This document shows positions 1 to 9,697 of a DNA stretch of 64,000 bases, one piece after another. Positions within the stretch are counted from its first letter, which is position 1; every line of letters starts with the position of its first letter. A program made the translations under genes and the position numbers. Below the pieces are notes generated by a model that saw only the letters and a list, made by a program, of their open reading frames with translations, was not told the origin of the DNA and searched no databases. This stretch comes from Pseudomonas sp. G.S.17 (lineage in GTDB: Bacteria; Pseudomonadota; Gammaproteobacteria; Pseudomonadales; Pseudomonadaceae). The stretch is from assembly GCF_038096165.1 (NCBI RefSeq), contig NZ_CP151076.1:2101001-2165000 (forward strand). The letters run 5' to 3'.

Positions 1-1270
1 CGACACTGAACACACCCGCGATGGTCGCGATTATTGGCAGCGCCATCTCGACCCAGGCGGAAGAGGAAATGAACACGGTTTCGGCGAAGAACATCTCCTT
101 GGACAGAAAACCGTTGAGTAGCGGAACCCCTGCCATGGACGCACTGGCGACCATCGCCAGCGTCGCGGTATAGGGAATCAGTGTGATCAGGCCGCTAAGG
201 CGGCGTATATCCCGGGTGCCGCTTTCGTGGTCGATAATCCCCGCCGCCATGAACAGCGAGGCCTTGAACGTGGCGTGGTTGAGAATGTGGAACACCGCCG
301 CCACTGCGGCCAATGGGCTGTTGAGACCCAGCAGTAAGGTGATCAGACCCAGATGACTGATGGTCGAATAGGCGAGCAAGCCCTTGAGGTCGTTCTGGAA
401 GATCGCCGAATACGCACCAAGAATCAGCGTGCAGGCACCCGCGCCACTGACGATCCAGAACCATTGTTCGCTACCGGACAACGCCGGCCAGAACCGTGCC
501 AGCAGGAAGACCCCGGCCTTGACCATGGTTGCCGAGTGTAGGTATGCAGAAACCGGTGTCGGCGCTGCCATGGCATGGGGCAGCCAGAAGTGAAACGGAA
601 ATTGCGCGCTCTTGCTCAAGGCGCCAATCAGGATCAGCGTCAGCAGTACGGGATACAACGCATGGGCGCGAATCATTTCGCCGGAGGCCAGCACCCGGTC
701 CAGGTCGTAGCTGCCCACCACATGACCGAGCAGCATCATGCCGACCAGTAACGCCAGGCCGCCGGCGCCGGTGACCATCAACGCCATATAAGCGCCGCGG
801 CGTGCGTCGGCGCGGTGATGCCAGTAACCGATCAGCAGGAATGAGAAAACGCTGGTCAGCTCCCAGAAAAACACGATCTGAATCAGGTTGCCCGACATCA
901 CCAGACCGAGCATGGCGCCCATGAATGCCAGGAAAAACGCGAAGAAGCGCGGCACCGGATCATCCGGCGACATGTAGTAACGGGCGTACAGGGAAACCAG
1001 CGTACCGATGCCCAGCACCAGCATCGAGAACAGCCAGGCGAAGCCGTCCATGCGCAGGGCGAAATTCAGGCCCAGGCTTGGCAGCCAGAAAAATTCTTCG
1101 CGTATTACGCCGCCATCAACGATTTGCGGGTACCACAAGGCCACCTGAATTGCGCCGGTCAGTGCAACCACTCCGGCAAGAATCGATTCAGCGTTGCGCG
1201 CATTGTGCGGCAAAAGTGCCGCCAGACAGCTGCCAATGAACGGCAGAAGCAGTAGAACTATCAGGGACAT
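1..1270 (-). CDS. phaA: Monovalent cation/H+ antiporter subunit A (PhaA/MrpA/MnhA type), partial at the window edge
   Basis: The reading frame opens with ATG at 1268-1270 and runs without a stop off the left edge, so about 423 N-terminal residues of a protein that usually has over 900 are visible. The translation is hydrophobic throughout and carries the complex-I-like core: FFWELTSVFSFLLIGYW near residue 135, SKSAQFPFHFWLPHAM followed by PVSAYLHSATMVKAG near 225-255, and LLAYSTISHLG near 310. These fit the proton-pumping modules of Mrp subunit A and NuoL. The start MSLIVLLLLPFIGSCLAALL suits an inner-membrane protein. It is probably the first gene of a pha/mrp operon continuing to the left, since nothing codes on this strand just upstream. 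The ribosome site is weak. A NuoL-like protein is less likely given the start and isolation. Confidence 0.85.
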   Translation of the reverse strand, partial: MSLIVLLLLPFIGSCLAALLPHNARNAESILAGVVALTGAIQVALWYPQIVDGGVIREEFFWLPSLGLNFALRMDGFAWLFSMLVLGIGTLVSLYARYYMSPDDPVPRFFAFFLAFMGAMLGLVMSGNLIQIVFFWELTSVFSFLLIGYWHHRADARRGAYMALMVTGAGGLALLVGMMLLGHVVGSYDLDRVLASGEMIRAHALYPVLLTLILIGALSKSAQFPFHFWLPHAMAAPTPVSAYLHSATMVKAGVFLLARFWPALSGSEQWFWIVSGAGACTLILGAYSAIFQNDLKGLLAYSTISHLGLITLLLGLNSPLAAVAAVFHILNHATFKASLFMAAGIIDHESGTRDIRRLSGLITLIPYTATLAMVASASMAGVPLLNGFLSKEMFFAETVFISSSAWVEMALPIIATIAGVFSV

Positions 1271-1428
1271 AGGCTTCTAATCTGCGGGGAAATGTCAAGG
1301 ATCATAAGTGCTGGACCCGGCGCCACCAACCGCCAAGGTGTCGCAGAATCCTACAAGCTTTGTAGGCTGCAACTCATTGTGGCGAATAAATTAAACATTT
1401 TCGCAAGTCCTGAAGGCCGGTAATCCCA

Positions 1429-2352
1429 TCAATCCGCTTCGTTCAGACGTTCCTCGTCGGGTTGCTGCTGGATGGCCGGTTTGCCACGGCCTTTCATTTC
1501 GCTGACGATTACCCCTGCGACGATCAAAGCCGCGCCGAGCAAGGCGATGCCTGGCAAACGCTCACCGGCCAGACGGCCGAAGATGCCGGCCCAGACCGGT
1601 TCGCCTGCATAAATCACCGTCGCGCGGGTTGGCGAGACGGTGCGTTGCGCCCAGTTCATCGCCACTTGAATCACCGCGCTCATCGCGCCCAGGCCTATGG
1701 CGCTGATCACCAACAGCCAGGAGAAATCCGGCAGGCGTTCACCGGTGGGCACCACCATCAGAAACGACAGCAGCGACGCGGTAGCCAGTTGCACCACGGT
1801 GACCCGGCGTACATCAACCTTGCCGCCATAAGCGCTGATCAGAATAATCTCGGCTGCGATGGCGATGGCGCTCACCACCGTGGCGATCTCGCCGGAGCTG
1901 AACTGCAACGACGCACCGTCGGGGCCTGACAGCAGCATCAGGCCGGCAAATGCCAGGGCGATGCCGATGCTGGGCATCAATCCCGGTCGCCGCCCGAGTA
2001 CCAGCCACTGCAACAGCGGTACGAATGGCACGTACAGCGCCGTGATGAACGCGGATTGACTGCTGGGAATGGTCTGCAGGCCCATGGTCTGCAAGCCGTA
2101 ACCGAGCATGATCGCCGCACCGATGGCGATGCCCGCCTTGAGTTCGACCAGGGTCAGCTCGCGCATGACATTCAATGAGAACGCCGCGACGATCAAGGCG
2201 GCAGCAGCAAAGCGCAGGCCGACGAAAAACATCGGTCCACTGACAGTCATGGCATGTTGCACGAGCAGGAACGTCCCGCCCCAGATCAAGGTGATCAGCA
2301 CCAATACCAGTTCTGCTTTGCTGAATCGTGGCTTCATCAGGGTAGACTTCAT
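1429..2352 (-). CDS. EamA/DMT-family permease
   Basis: This 307-residue inner-membrane protein has about ten hydrophobic segments arranged as two EamA repeats, the usual build of drug/metabolite exporters. Conserved patches include LIWGGTFLLVQ in the first repeat and VSPTRATVIYAGEPVWAGIFG in the second. The frame extends 16 codons further to 2400, but the ATG at 2352 has a GGTGAAAG ribosome site just upstream and the longer start has none, so I chose 2352. The gene is divergent from the XRE-cupin regulator at 2451, and a perfect 18-bp palindrome lies between them. That suggests the regulator controls this exporter as well as itself. The substrate cannot be told; export of an amino acid or small metabolite is an inference. 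Confidence 0.85.
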   Translation of the reverse strand: MKSTLMKPRFSKAELVLVLITLIWGGTFLLVQHAMTVSGPMFFVGLRFAAAALIVAAFSLNVMRELTLVELKAGIAIGAAIMLGYGLQTMGLQTIPSSQSAFITALYVPFVPLLQWLVLGRRPGLMPSIGIALAFAGLMLLSGPDGASLQFSSGEIATVVSAIAIAAEIILISAYGGKVDVRRVTVVQLATASLLSFLMVVPTGERLPDFSWLLVISAIGLGAMSAVIQVAMNWAQRTVSPTRATVIYAGEPVWAGIFGRLAGERLPGIALLGAALIVAGVIVSEMKGRGKPAIQQQPDEERLNEAD

Positions 2353-2414
2353 GCTTTCACCGGGCTTGATCGCCTTGCGTATCGCAAAGGCACAACGCAT
2401 TATGCGTCAAAAGG

Positions 2415-2432
2415 TGCGCAGTATACTGCGCA
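2415..2432. promoter_or_regulatory. Perfect 18-bp palindrome, candidate operator of the XRE-cupin regulator
   Basis: TGCGCAGTATACTGCGCA equals its own reverse complement. It sits 19-36 bp before the regulator start at 2451 and about 63 bp from the divergent permease start at 2352. Its centre contains the -10-like hexamer TATACT, so a bound dimer would block transcription. Assignment to the adjacent regulator is inference from position. Confidence 0.55.
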
Positions 2433-2450
2433 ATCAGGTCAAGAGAGCAA

Positions 2451-3020
2451 ATGATAGTGAATGACGACCATTCCCAACGCGCACCCGTGCTGCAACACGT
2501 CAGTCAGAATGTGCGCCGCCTGCGTAATGCCCTGGACTTCAGCCAGACCGCGCTGGCGGAAAAATCCGGCGTCAGTCGACGCATGTTGGTGGCGATTGAA
2601 GCGGGAGAGAAAAACGTCAGCCTCGCGACGCTGGACCGGGTCGCCGAAGCGCTGGATGTCGCGTTCAGCGATTTGATTCAGGCGCCGGAAGGACGTGATC
2701 CCAGTCGCATCAACGAAGTCGCCTGGGCAGGTTCGATTCCCGGCAGTCGTGCGGTGTTATTGGCCAAGGCCACCGCCCGGCGTGAAGTGGAGCTGTGGGA
2801 GTTCTCCCTGGAGCCCGGCGAAGTCTATGCGTCCGAAGCGGACCCGGATGGCTGGAGCGAACAGGTGTATGTCGTGCATGGCCACTTGACCATCAATCTG
2901 ACCGACGAGGTGCGACAAGTCGGGCCGGGTGAGTTCTTCATGTTTGCCAGCAACCAGGCCCACAGCTATCGAAATGAAGGCGAGGTTACCGTGCGCTTTG
3001 TGCGCAACGTCGTGCTATAG
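2451..3020 (+). CDS. XRE-family regulator with C-terminal cupin domain
   Basis: The 189-residue product has an N-terminal helix-turn-helix at about residues 18-72 (VRRLRNALDFSQTALAEKSG, then SRRMLVAIEAGEKNVSLATL) and a cupin barrel at about 110-185 (WSEQVYVVHGHLTINL, then VGPGEFFMFASNQAHSY). Proteins of this build bind a small ligand in the cupin and repress or activate a neighbouring transporter or catabolic gene. The purine-rich GAGAG lies 6-10 bases before the ATG. The gene is divergent from the EamA permease, with the palindrome at 2415 between them, an arrangement typical of a local repressor and exporter pair. The ligand is unknown. Confidence 0.9.
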   Translation: MIVNDDHSQRAPVLQHVSQNVRRLRNALDFSQTALAEKSGVSRRMLVAIEAGEKNVSLATLDRVAEALDVAFSDLIQAPEGRDPSRINEVAWAGSIPGSRAVLLAKATARREVELWEFSLEPGEVYASEADPDGWSEQVYVVHGHLTINLTDEVRQVGPGEFFMFASNQAHSYRNEGEVTVRFVRNVVL

Positions 3021-3226
3021 CCAGATGTATCAACTGTTTGCCCCGCTACAGCAGATCAACAGTTTGTGTACCAATGACTACTTTGCAAATCCTGACGCGG
3101 GGTTATTCTTGCGTTGATTCTTGCGTTAATAGCGGCGTTCAACTCCAGCTTCAGGGACGGGCACGGCCTGTGCACTGTCATCTGGATCGACGCCAGCCCG
3201 AGCGCGGCCTTTCAAGGTGAAACCCA

Positions 3227-4654
3227 ATGATCTCCCCGATTCAGCAAGCCGTTGACCCTTCTCGCAGTGCCGACATTCTGGTGGTCGGCGGCGGCTTGAG
3301 CGGCAGCATGCTCGCCGTGCAACTGCTGCGCCTGCCCGGTACGCGACGCATCCTGATTGTCGAACCACGGGAAGAGTTGGGCCGAGGCGAGGCCTACAGC
3401 GCCACGGAACTGGGCCATACGCTCAACGGCAATGCGGCACGGATGAGCGTCGATCCGGACAATGCCGATGACTTGACTCAATGGCTGACCGATTTCATCG
3501 CTGGTGGTGGTTGGCCTGAATCCGATCAGCAGCACGTGCCCATTGCCGAGTTGTTTCCGCCACGGGGCGTGTTTGGCCTGTATGTGCAGCAGCGCCTGGC
3601 TGAGGCCCGCGTGCTTGGCGCGACCCGAGGTTCTTCGGCGGAACATGTGCGCGGCGAAGTGGTGGATCTGCACGTCAGTGAAACCGGGGTGACAATCAAC
3701 CTCGCCGACGGTCAGCAACTCTCCGGTCGCCATGCCGTGCTGGCGACCGGTATGTATGCCGCCGCGCGCACGCCGCAACGTCAATCCAGCGGGCTCAACG
3801 CAGCGGCCGTCGACCCATGGGATGTCAGTGCCATGCGCCAGCTCGATCCTCAATCGCGGGTATTGATCATCGGTTCGGGTCTGACCATGGTCGATGCGGT
3901 GGTGTCGTTGCAGCAGGCCGGCCATCGTGGGCCTGTCGAAATTTTTTCGCGCCACGGGCTGCTGCCCCATGTGCGCCGTCAGCCGCCGATCTGGGTGGAT
4001 TTTCTCGCCGAGGACCCGAGCATTCGCAGTACCCGGCAACTGGTTCGCAAGTTGCGCGAGCAATGTGAGTTGGCCATCGAGAACGGTATCGACTGGCAAG
4101 CGCCGCTGGACACGGTGCGAGCCAATATCGGACGGCTTTGGAATCAGGCTACCGACGTGCAGCGTCGCCAATTCGTACGCCATGTGCGGCCATGGTGGGA
4201 AAGCCATCATCACCGTTCACCGCCGCCTGGCGCTGCATTGCTCAGCCAATTGATCAAACAGGGGCGAGTGACCATCCAGGCTGCTTCGTTGCAGGGCTTT
4301 GAAACATTGCCTTCAGGCCAGCTGCAGATTCGCATTCGTCGGCGCGGTGAGCAGGAAACGTCGCTGGTGACCGGGGATGCGCTGATCAACTCCACGGGCA
4401 TCGAATACGACTGGCGCCGCGTCGACCGTCCGCTGCCCCGACAGTTGCTGGCGCGCGGGCTGATTCAGCCGGGGCCGCTGGCATTGGGCATCGCTGCGGA
4501 CCCGGGTGGCGCGGTGCTCGATGCGCAAGGGCGAATCTCCTCGCGGCTGTTCGCCATGGGCCCGCCATTGCGCGGCATGTGGTGGGAAAGCACCGCAGTC
4601 ACCGACGTCGCCCTTCAAGCCAAAGCCCTGGCCGCGCGATTGGCGGGGTTTTAA
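3227..4654 (+). CDS. FAD/NAD(P)-binding protein of the FAD_NAD_binding_9 type
   Basis: This 475-residue protein opens with a Rossmann dinucleotide site, ADILVVGGGLSGSMLAVQLL at about residues 15-34, and the acidic end of the second strand, ILIVEPREELGRGEAYS. A second nucleotide site, RVLIIGSGLTMVDAV, lies near residue 212, and INSTGIEYDW near 388 fits the flavin-oxidoreductase fold. The family is also called YdhS-like or hydroxyacylglutathione-type FAD protein; its reaction is mostly undefined. An AAGGTGA ribosome site precedes the ATG. The gene is monocistronic in appearance, followed by REP sequences. The long antisense frame over its 5' half is a codon-bias shadow. Confidence 0.85.
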   Translation: MISPIQQAVDPSRSADILVVGGGLSGSMLAVQLLRLPGTRRILIVEPREELGRGEAYSATELGHTLNGNAARMSVDPDNADDLTQWLTDFIAGGGWPESDQQHVPIAELFPPRGVFGLYVQQRLAEARVLGATRGSSAEHVRGEVVDLHVSETGVTINLADGQQLSGRHAVLATGMYAAARTPQRQSSGLNAAAVDPWDVSAMRQLDPQSRVLIIGSGLTMVDAVVSLQQAGHRGPVEIFSRHGLLPHVRRQPPIWVDFLAEDPSIRSTRQLVRKLREQCELAIENGIDWQAPLDTVRANIGRLWNQATDVQRRQFVRHVRPWWESHHHRSPPPGAALLSQLIKQGRVTIQAASLQGFETLPSGQLQIRIRRRGEQETSLVTGDALINSTGIEYDWRRVDRPLPRQLLARGLIQPGPLALGIAADPGGAVLDAQGRISSRLFAMGPPLRGMWWESTAVTDVALQAKALAARLAGF

Positions 4655-4935
4655 CGTGGGGACGAATATCGCTCTGTAGATACTCTGTTGCAAGGTATTG
4701 GAGCCTAGGAGTAGCACGACCCTTTTGGACGAATCGATTTGCGAAGGGTCGGTACATCCAAAATAGATTTAGCGCCTGAAACATTGATTCGCGGACAAGT
4801 CCGCTCCCACAGGGGTTCTGCGGTATTCAGTGAACCGGATTTATCCCGGTTCTGCTGGAGGCTTGCCCGCGAATGGGTCTGTCGGCCGACATTTTCGCTG
4901 GCTGAGTTGACGCCTTCGCGGGCAAGCCTCGCTCC
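4655..4935. repeat. REP/REPIN cluster downstream of the FAD protein
   Basis: Two pseudomonad REP units lie here. A REP arm TTCGCGGACAAGTCCGCTCC ends a degenerate pair around 4740-4812 whose loop contains GGTCGGTACATCC. A second inverted pair spans 4857-4935, with GGAGGCTTGCCCGCGAA facing TTCGCGGGCAAGCCTCGCTC. REPINs of this kind are non-autonomous palindromic elements mobilised by RAYT transposases; no RAYT gene lies in the window. No coding frame in the stretch looks real. Confidence 0.8.
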
Positions 4936-5030
4936 AACGAAACCGAGCCTTTAGCTGTTGATTTTCGCTTTTCCGTGCCGCGATTTGGCAGACACCGCCA
5001 AACGCGCGTCGGGAGGCTGAGTGGAGGTGT

Positions 5031-5217
5031 CGTGGTGGGGTGCGCTCGGCATGGATGCCGAGCGAGCGCCGTTGGGCCAAGGATGGCCCGTCGGCGCGTC
5101 GCCCCACCACGGCACCGGAGCGAAGGAACCGCCGCGAAGCGGGGGCCGGACGTCAGCGCAAAATGGTTTCCCCCCTTTGCCGAAACAAAGGGGGTCGACC
5201 GTCAGGGCGAAACCTGA
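5031..5217 (+). repeat. Multi-hairpin structured element (cloverleaf-like)
   Basis: A 10-bp stem CGTGGTGGGG (5031-5040) pairs with CCCCACCACG (5102-5111) and encloses two further hairpins. The first is CGCTCGGCAT/ATGCCGAGCG at 5043-5064. The second is GCGCCG/CGGCGC at 5066-5097, with an inner GGGCCA/TGGCCC stem. After this three-way junction come CCGC-GAA-GCGG near 5132-5142, CCCCCTTT/AAAGGGGG at 5171-5194, and TCAGG/CCTGA at 5202-5217. No plausible protein is encoded. I recall similar sequences recurring in Pseudomonas genomes, but the identity and function are not established here. Confidence 0.6.
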
Positions 5218-5310
5218 TTAAGCCGCGCCGCAAATACTGTTGGTGCCACTCGATTCGAAGCGCGGCGCTAAAACAAGTGATGCCTGACTGATTCGCGCTG
5301 GCAACATACA

Positions 5311-5388
5311 AGGAGCGAACTCGTTCGCGAGACGATATTTACCGGGACGCAGGATTAACCCTTCGCCAACAGGTTGGCTCCCACAGAT
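5311..5388. repeat. Divergent REP pair after soxR
   Basis: AGGAGCGAACTCGTTCGCGA faces CCAACAGGTTGGCTCCCACA across about 40 bases. This is the same REP architecture as elsewhere in the window with a diverged second arm. It lies just past the soxR stop codon. Confidence 0.55.
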
Positions 5389-5841
5389 TTAAAGCAACTG
5401 CGGCCCTGACCCTTGCTCGCCCAGCTTATCCCCCCAGTTGCGCAGCGGGCAGGCGTCCATCGACAGGCAACCGCAACCGATGCACCCGGTGAGCTGGTCG
5501 CGCAGGGCGGTGAGTCGATTGATCCGGTCATCCAGTTCGGTTTTCCATTGCGCGGACAGCTTTTGCCAGTCGGCGGCAGTGGGTGTGCGGCCTTCGGGCA
5601 AGGTTTGCAAGGCCGCGTGGATGCTCGCCAACGGCAGCCCCAAACGCTGGGCCACCTTGATCAACGCCACGCGCCGCAGCATTTCCCGGGGATAGCGCCG
5701 CTGGTTGCCGGCGTTGCGCTGACTGCTGATCAGGCCCTTGCTTTCGTAAAAGTGCAACGCAGTCACGGCCACGCCGCTGCGGGTCGCCAGTTGGCCGACG
5801 GTGAGCTGTCGATTCGGGTTTTTCGGTTTGGCATCGTTCAT
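5389..5841 (-). CDS. soxR: Redox-sensitive MerR-family activator SoxR
   Basis: The 150-residue product starts with a MerR winged helix at about residues 12-80 ([20 protein letters not shown]) followed by a dimerisation helix. It ends with the SoxR iron-sulfur signature [12 protein letters not shown], cysteines at about 120, 123, 125 and 131, which bind the [2Fe-2S] cluster that senses redox-cycling compounds. Length and spacing match the family. It is divergent from a small monooxygenase at 5936, with a SoxR box in the intergenic region. In pseudomonads SoxR controls a small set of genes including a neighbouring monooxygenase (P. aeruginosa PA2273/PA2274), not a soxS gene. The box is placed to act on the divergent gene. 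Confidence 0.97.
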   Translation of the reverse strand: MNDAKPKNPNRQLTVGQLATRSGVAVTALHFYESKGLISSQRNAGNQRRYPREMLRRVALIKVAQRLGLPLASIHAALQTLPEGRTPTAADWQKLSAQWKTELDDRINRLTALRDQLTGCIGCGCLSMDACPLRNWGDKLGEQGSGPQLL

Positions 5842-5854
5842 GGCGATTTGCTGC

Positions 5855-5885
5855 TTGACCTCTAGTTAACTAGAGGTTTTACCCT
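5855..5885 (+). promoter_or_regulatory. SoxR-dependent promoter with 19-bp spacer
   Basis: TTGACC (5855-5860) and TACCCT (5880-5885) are separated by exactly 19 bp, the overlong spacer typical of MerR-family targets. The perfect 18-bp palindrome CCTCTAGTTAACTAGAGG (5859-5876) fills the spacer and resembles the known SoxR box with its central GTTAAC. The promoter reads towards the monooxygenase at 5936. Confidence 0.85.
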
Positions 5886-5935
5886 TCGAGGCCTGAGTTC
5901 GCAATCGACTTTGGTCAAGACAGTGGAGAAATGAC

Positions 5936-6262
5936 ATGACGCAACCTGTGAGTCACCGCCTGGTCAATCAGCTTATCGAGTTCACCACCGACTCGCGCCA
6001 GCAGTCGGCGTTGGTCGCGGCGCTGCTCGATCAGGTCGAGCGTTTCACCTGCACCTACCCGGGTTTTATCAGCGCCACTGTTCAGGCCAGCGACGACGGC
6101 CAGCGCGTGCTCAATCAGGTGTTGTGGCAATCAAGGACGGCCAGTGAAGAAGCCCTGCGCAATGCCGAGCAGGACTTCACGGCGTTCCTGCGCGAACACC
6201 GAGTAACCGCAGTCAACTTCAACGCCTATCAAGTGCTGGGCCGTGTCACCCCGACCCGCTAG
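5936..6262 (+). CDS. Small ABM-domain monooxygenase, probable SoxR target
   Basis: The 108-residue product fits the antibiotic biosynthesis monooxygenase fold, a small ferredoxin-like dimer that oxidises quinols or similar compounds without bound cofactor. The segment LLDQVERFTCTYPGFISATV and the later LNQVLWQSR match the family pattern of a strand, helix and strand. Start codon and length suit a complete gene. It lies 51 bp after the SoxR -10 element and is divergent from soxR, the arrangement described for P. aeruginosa PA2274. The likely role is detoxifying redox-cycling quinones or phenazines; the substrate is not visible from sequence. Confidence 0.85.
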   Translation: MTQPVSHRLVNQLIEFTTDSRQQSALVAALLDQVERFTCTYPGFISATVQASDDGQRVLNQVLWQSRTASEEALRNAEQDFTAFLREHRVTAVNFNAYQVLGRVTPTR

Positions 6263-6275
6263 GCCAGGGCGCGGG

Positions 6276-7376
<1,101 letters not shown>

Positions 7377-7381
7377 AGGGT

Positions 7382-8518
7382 TCACTTCTGCGGTGGCAGA
7401 TCGTTGGCGATCATTTCGCCGAACGGTCCAGTCAGGTTGGTGATGCCGCGTCCGGCCAGGCTGCGGTACGGTTCCGGCAACAACGGGAAGACCAGTTCGG
7501 CGAAGCGATAGGCTTCTTCCAGATGCGGATAACCCGAGAAAATGAAGCTCTCGATGCCCAGGTCGGCGTATTCCTTGATGCGCTCGGCCACTTCCTGAGG
7601 GTTGCCCACCAACGCCGTGCCCGCACCGCCACGCACCAGACCGACCCCGGCCCACAGGTTCGGGGCGATTTCCAGGTTGTCGCGACGGCCGTCGTGCAAG
7701 GCCGCCATGCGCCGTTGGCCTTCGGAATCAAAGCGCGAGAAAGACTTCTGCGCAGCGGCGATGGTTTCGTCGCTGATGTGCTCGATCAGTTTGCTGGCGG
7801 CTTGCCAGGCTTCGGCGCTGGTCTCGCGTACGATCACGTGCAGGCGAATGCCGAACTTCACGGTGCGACCTTTGCGTGCCGCGCGTTCACGGACATCGGC
7901 CAGTTTTTCCGCAACCGCAGCCGGCGGTTCGCCCCAGGTCAGGTAAACGTCCACTTGCTCGGCGGCCAGATCGTGGGCGGCCTCGGAAGAACCGCCGAAG
8001 TACAACGGCGGGTAGGGTTTCTGGATCGGCGGATACAGCGCCTTGGCGTTCTGCACGCGCAGGTGCTTGCCTTCGAAATCCACGGCTTCGCCTTGCAGCA
8101 CCCGACGCCAGATCTGCAGGAATTCGTCAGTGACTTCGTAGCGCTCGCTGTGATCGAGGAAGCTGCCGTCGCCACGGTTTTCGTCCGGATCACCGCCGGT
8201 CACGACGTTGATCAACAGACGACCGCCCGACAAGCGATCCAGGGTCGCCGCCATACGCGCCGATACCGTTGGGGAAATGATCCCCGGGCGGATCGCCACC
8301 AGGTATTTCAAGCGTTCGGTCAGCGGCACCAGTGCCGAAGCGATCACCCACGAGTCTTCGCAGGAGCGCCCGGTGGGAATCAACACGCCGTGGTAACCGA
8401 GGTCGTCAGCGGCTTGGGCCACCTGTTTCAGGTAATTCAACGTGACCGGTCGCGCGCCTTTGCTGGTGCCCAGGTAGTGGCCGTCGCCGTGGGTTGGAAG
8501 AAACCAGAAAACATCCAT
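7382..8518 (-). CDS. msuD: FMNH2-dependent alkanesulfonate/methanesulfonate monooxygenase
   Basis: The 378-residue product is a luciferase-type flavin monooxygenase of SsuD/MsuD length. It has the N-terminal [17 protein letters not shown] and the conserved cysteine motif GRSCEDSW with Cys at about 53. Family members use reduced FMN from a separate NADPH:FMN reductase to split the C-S bond of sulfonates, giving sulfite and an aldehyde. The start has an AAGGAT ribosome site. The gene precedes the SfnR-like gene and is divergent from a LysR gene. The usual msuE and msuC partners are absent; an SsuE-type reductase occurs alone at 40.6 kb. MsuD rather than SsuD is chosen only from the sfnR linkage. 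Confidence 0.85.
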   Translation of the reverse strand: MDVFWFLPTHGDGHYLGTSKGARPVTLNYLKQVAQAADDLGYHGVLIPTGRSCEDSWVIASALVPLTERLKYLVAIRPGIISPTVSARMAATLDRLSGGRLLINVVTGGDPDENRGDGSFLDHSERYEVTDEFLQIWRRVLQGEAVDFEGKHLRVQNAKALYPPIQKPYPPLYFGGSSEAAHDLAAEQVDVYLTWGEPPAAVAEKLADVRERAARKGRTVKFGIRLHVIVRETSAEAWQAASKLIEHISDETIAAAQKSFSRFDSEGQRRMAALHDGRRDNLEIAPNLWAGVGLVRGGAGTALVGNPQEVAERIKEYADLGIESFIFSGYPHLEEAYRFAELVFPLLPEPYRSLAGRGITNLTGPFGEMIANDLPPQK

Positions 8519-8766
8519 GACAAATCCTTCAAGTGTTCGGGCGGGTGCTGTACCTGTTGAACAGCTGTTGCTCAGGCAGCAGTAGGGGTCCAGTTATAAA
8601 GGGCCTGGTTTATTCCGCAAAATAACGTATATCCATATTTTTAGACCTCAAAGGTATAACGGTTGGCCGCCGGGCCTGGAGCGCTGCGGGTTGAAGGCCC
8701 TGTGCACCGCTGTTTGCCTATATCCTCGCTCGATCTACTCCGATCTACTTTTTGAGACTTGCGCTC

Positions 8767-9678
8767 ATGCTGCACAAAAACCTTATCCGCCGTCTGGACC
8801 TGATTACCCTGCAAGTGTTTGTCGCGGTGCATGAAGAAGGCACCTTGACCCGAGCTGCGGCGCGGGAGGCGATTGCGGTTTCGGCGGCGAGCAAGCGTCT
8901 GATGGAGCTGGAGGATGCGCTGGGAATCGGATTGTTTGTGCGCAACGCCAAGGGCATGACCCTCACGGCTGCCGGGGAAACCTTGCTGCATCACGCCCGC
9001 CGCATGTTGTTCGACGTGGAAAAGATGGGCATGGAACTGGGCGAACACGTGCAAGGGCTGCGTGGTTACGTGCGCATGCAGGCCAATCTCTCGGCGATTA
9101 TTCAGTTTCTGCCCGAGGACCTGCATGAGTTCATCGCCTGCCACGCTCAGGTCAAGGTCGATCTGGAAGAGCGGCCCAGCACCGGCGTGGTTCAGGGTGT
9201 GATCGATGGCATCGCAGACATCGGCATCTGTTCTGCCGACACCGACACTCACGACCTGTACAGCGTGCCGTATCGCCGCGACAAACTCGTGGTCGTGATG
9301 CGGCCCGATCATCCGTTGGCACAGCTGGATCAAGTGGCATTCGTCGATACCCTGGACAGCGATCATATCGGCCTGCACGCCGCCAGTTCGATCCATATGC
9401 GTACCCAGGCAGCGGCCCGGTCAGCGGGTCGTGTGCTGCGCCTGCGTATCCATGTGCCCGGTTTCGACGCCGTGTGCCGCATGGTTCAGGCCGACATGGG
9501 CATCGGCATTCTGCCGCTCAAGGCTTTTGAATTGTTTGGTCGCGCACTTGGCCTCACAGCCGTCGCGCTGAACGACGACTGGTCCGAGCGCACGCTGGTC
9601 TTGGTCACTCGTGAGCATGACGCGCTGGCCCCGGTGAGCCGAATGCTGTTTGAGCATTTGCGTGGTCTTGAAAACTGA
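8767..9678 (+). CDS. LysR-family transcriptional regulator
   Basis: The 303-residue product has an N-terminal winged helix (LDLITLQVFVAVHEEGTLTR, then SAASKRLMELEDALG) and a periplasmic-binding-like effector domain from about residue 90. A TTG five codons upstream is possible, but the ATG at 8767 fits the LysR family start better. It is divergent from the sulfonate monooxygenase and is followed by a CoA-transferase, HMG-CoA lyase and MFS unit. A perfect inverted repeat with T-N11-A geometry lies at 9857, before the CoA-transferase. I infer it activates that catabolic unit, but control of the msuD side cannot be excluded. Confidence 0.9.
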   Translation: MLHKNLIRRLDLITLQVFVAVHEEGTLTRAAAREAIAVSAASKRLMELEDALGIGLFVRNAKGMTLTAAGETLLHHARRMLFDVEKMGMELGEHVQGLRGYVRMQANLSAIIQFLPEDLHEFIACHAQVKVDLEERPSTGVVQGVIDGIADIGICSADTDTHDLYSVPYRRDKLVVVMRPDHPLAQLDQVAFVDTLDSDHIGLHAASSIHMRTQAAARSAGRVLRLRIHVPGFDAVCRMVQADMGIGILPLKAFELFGRALGLTAVALNDDWSERTLVLVTREHDALAPVSRMLFEHLRGLEN

Positions 9679-9697
9679 TGGTGCCGCTGCTGTCCTG

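Noticed and set aside
3212..4213. 333-codon minus-strand frame opposite the FAD protein gene
   Set aside because: It is a GC-rich antisense shadow: no domain is recognisable and it lies opposite a gene with clear dinucleotide-binding motifs.
5021..5291. Short plus-strand reading frames over the multi-hairpin element
   Set aside because: They overlap in three frames across perfect stems and show no conserved protein pattern.
7377..7655. 93-codon N-terminal extension of the SfnR-like protein
   Set aside because: It overlaps the sulfonate monooxygenase coding region and has no ribosome site; the ATG at 7376 is better.
8519..8640. -24/-12 promoter before the sulfonate monooxygenase
   Set aside because: GG and GC pairs are present but their spacing is not 10 bp, so I could not support one despite the SfnR neighbour.
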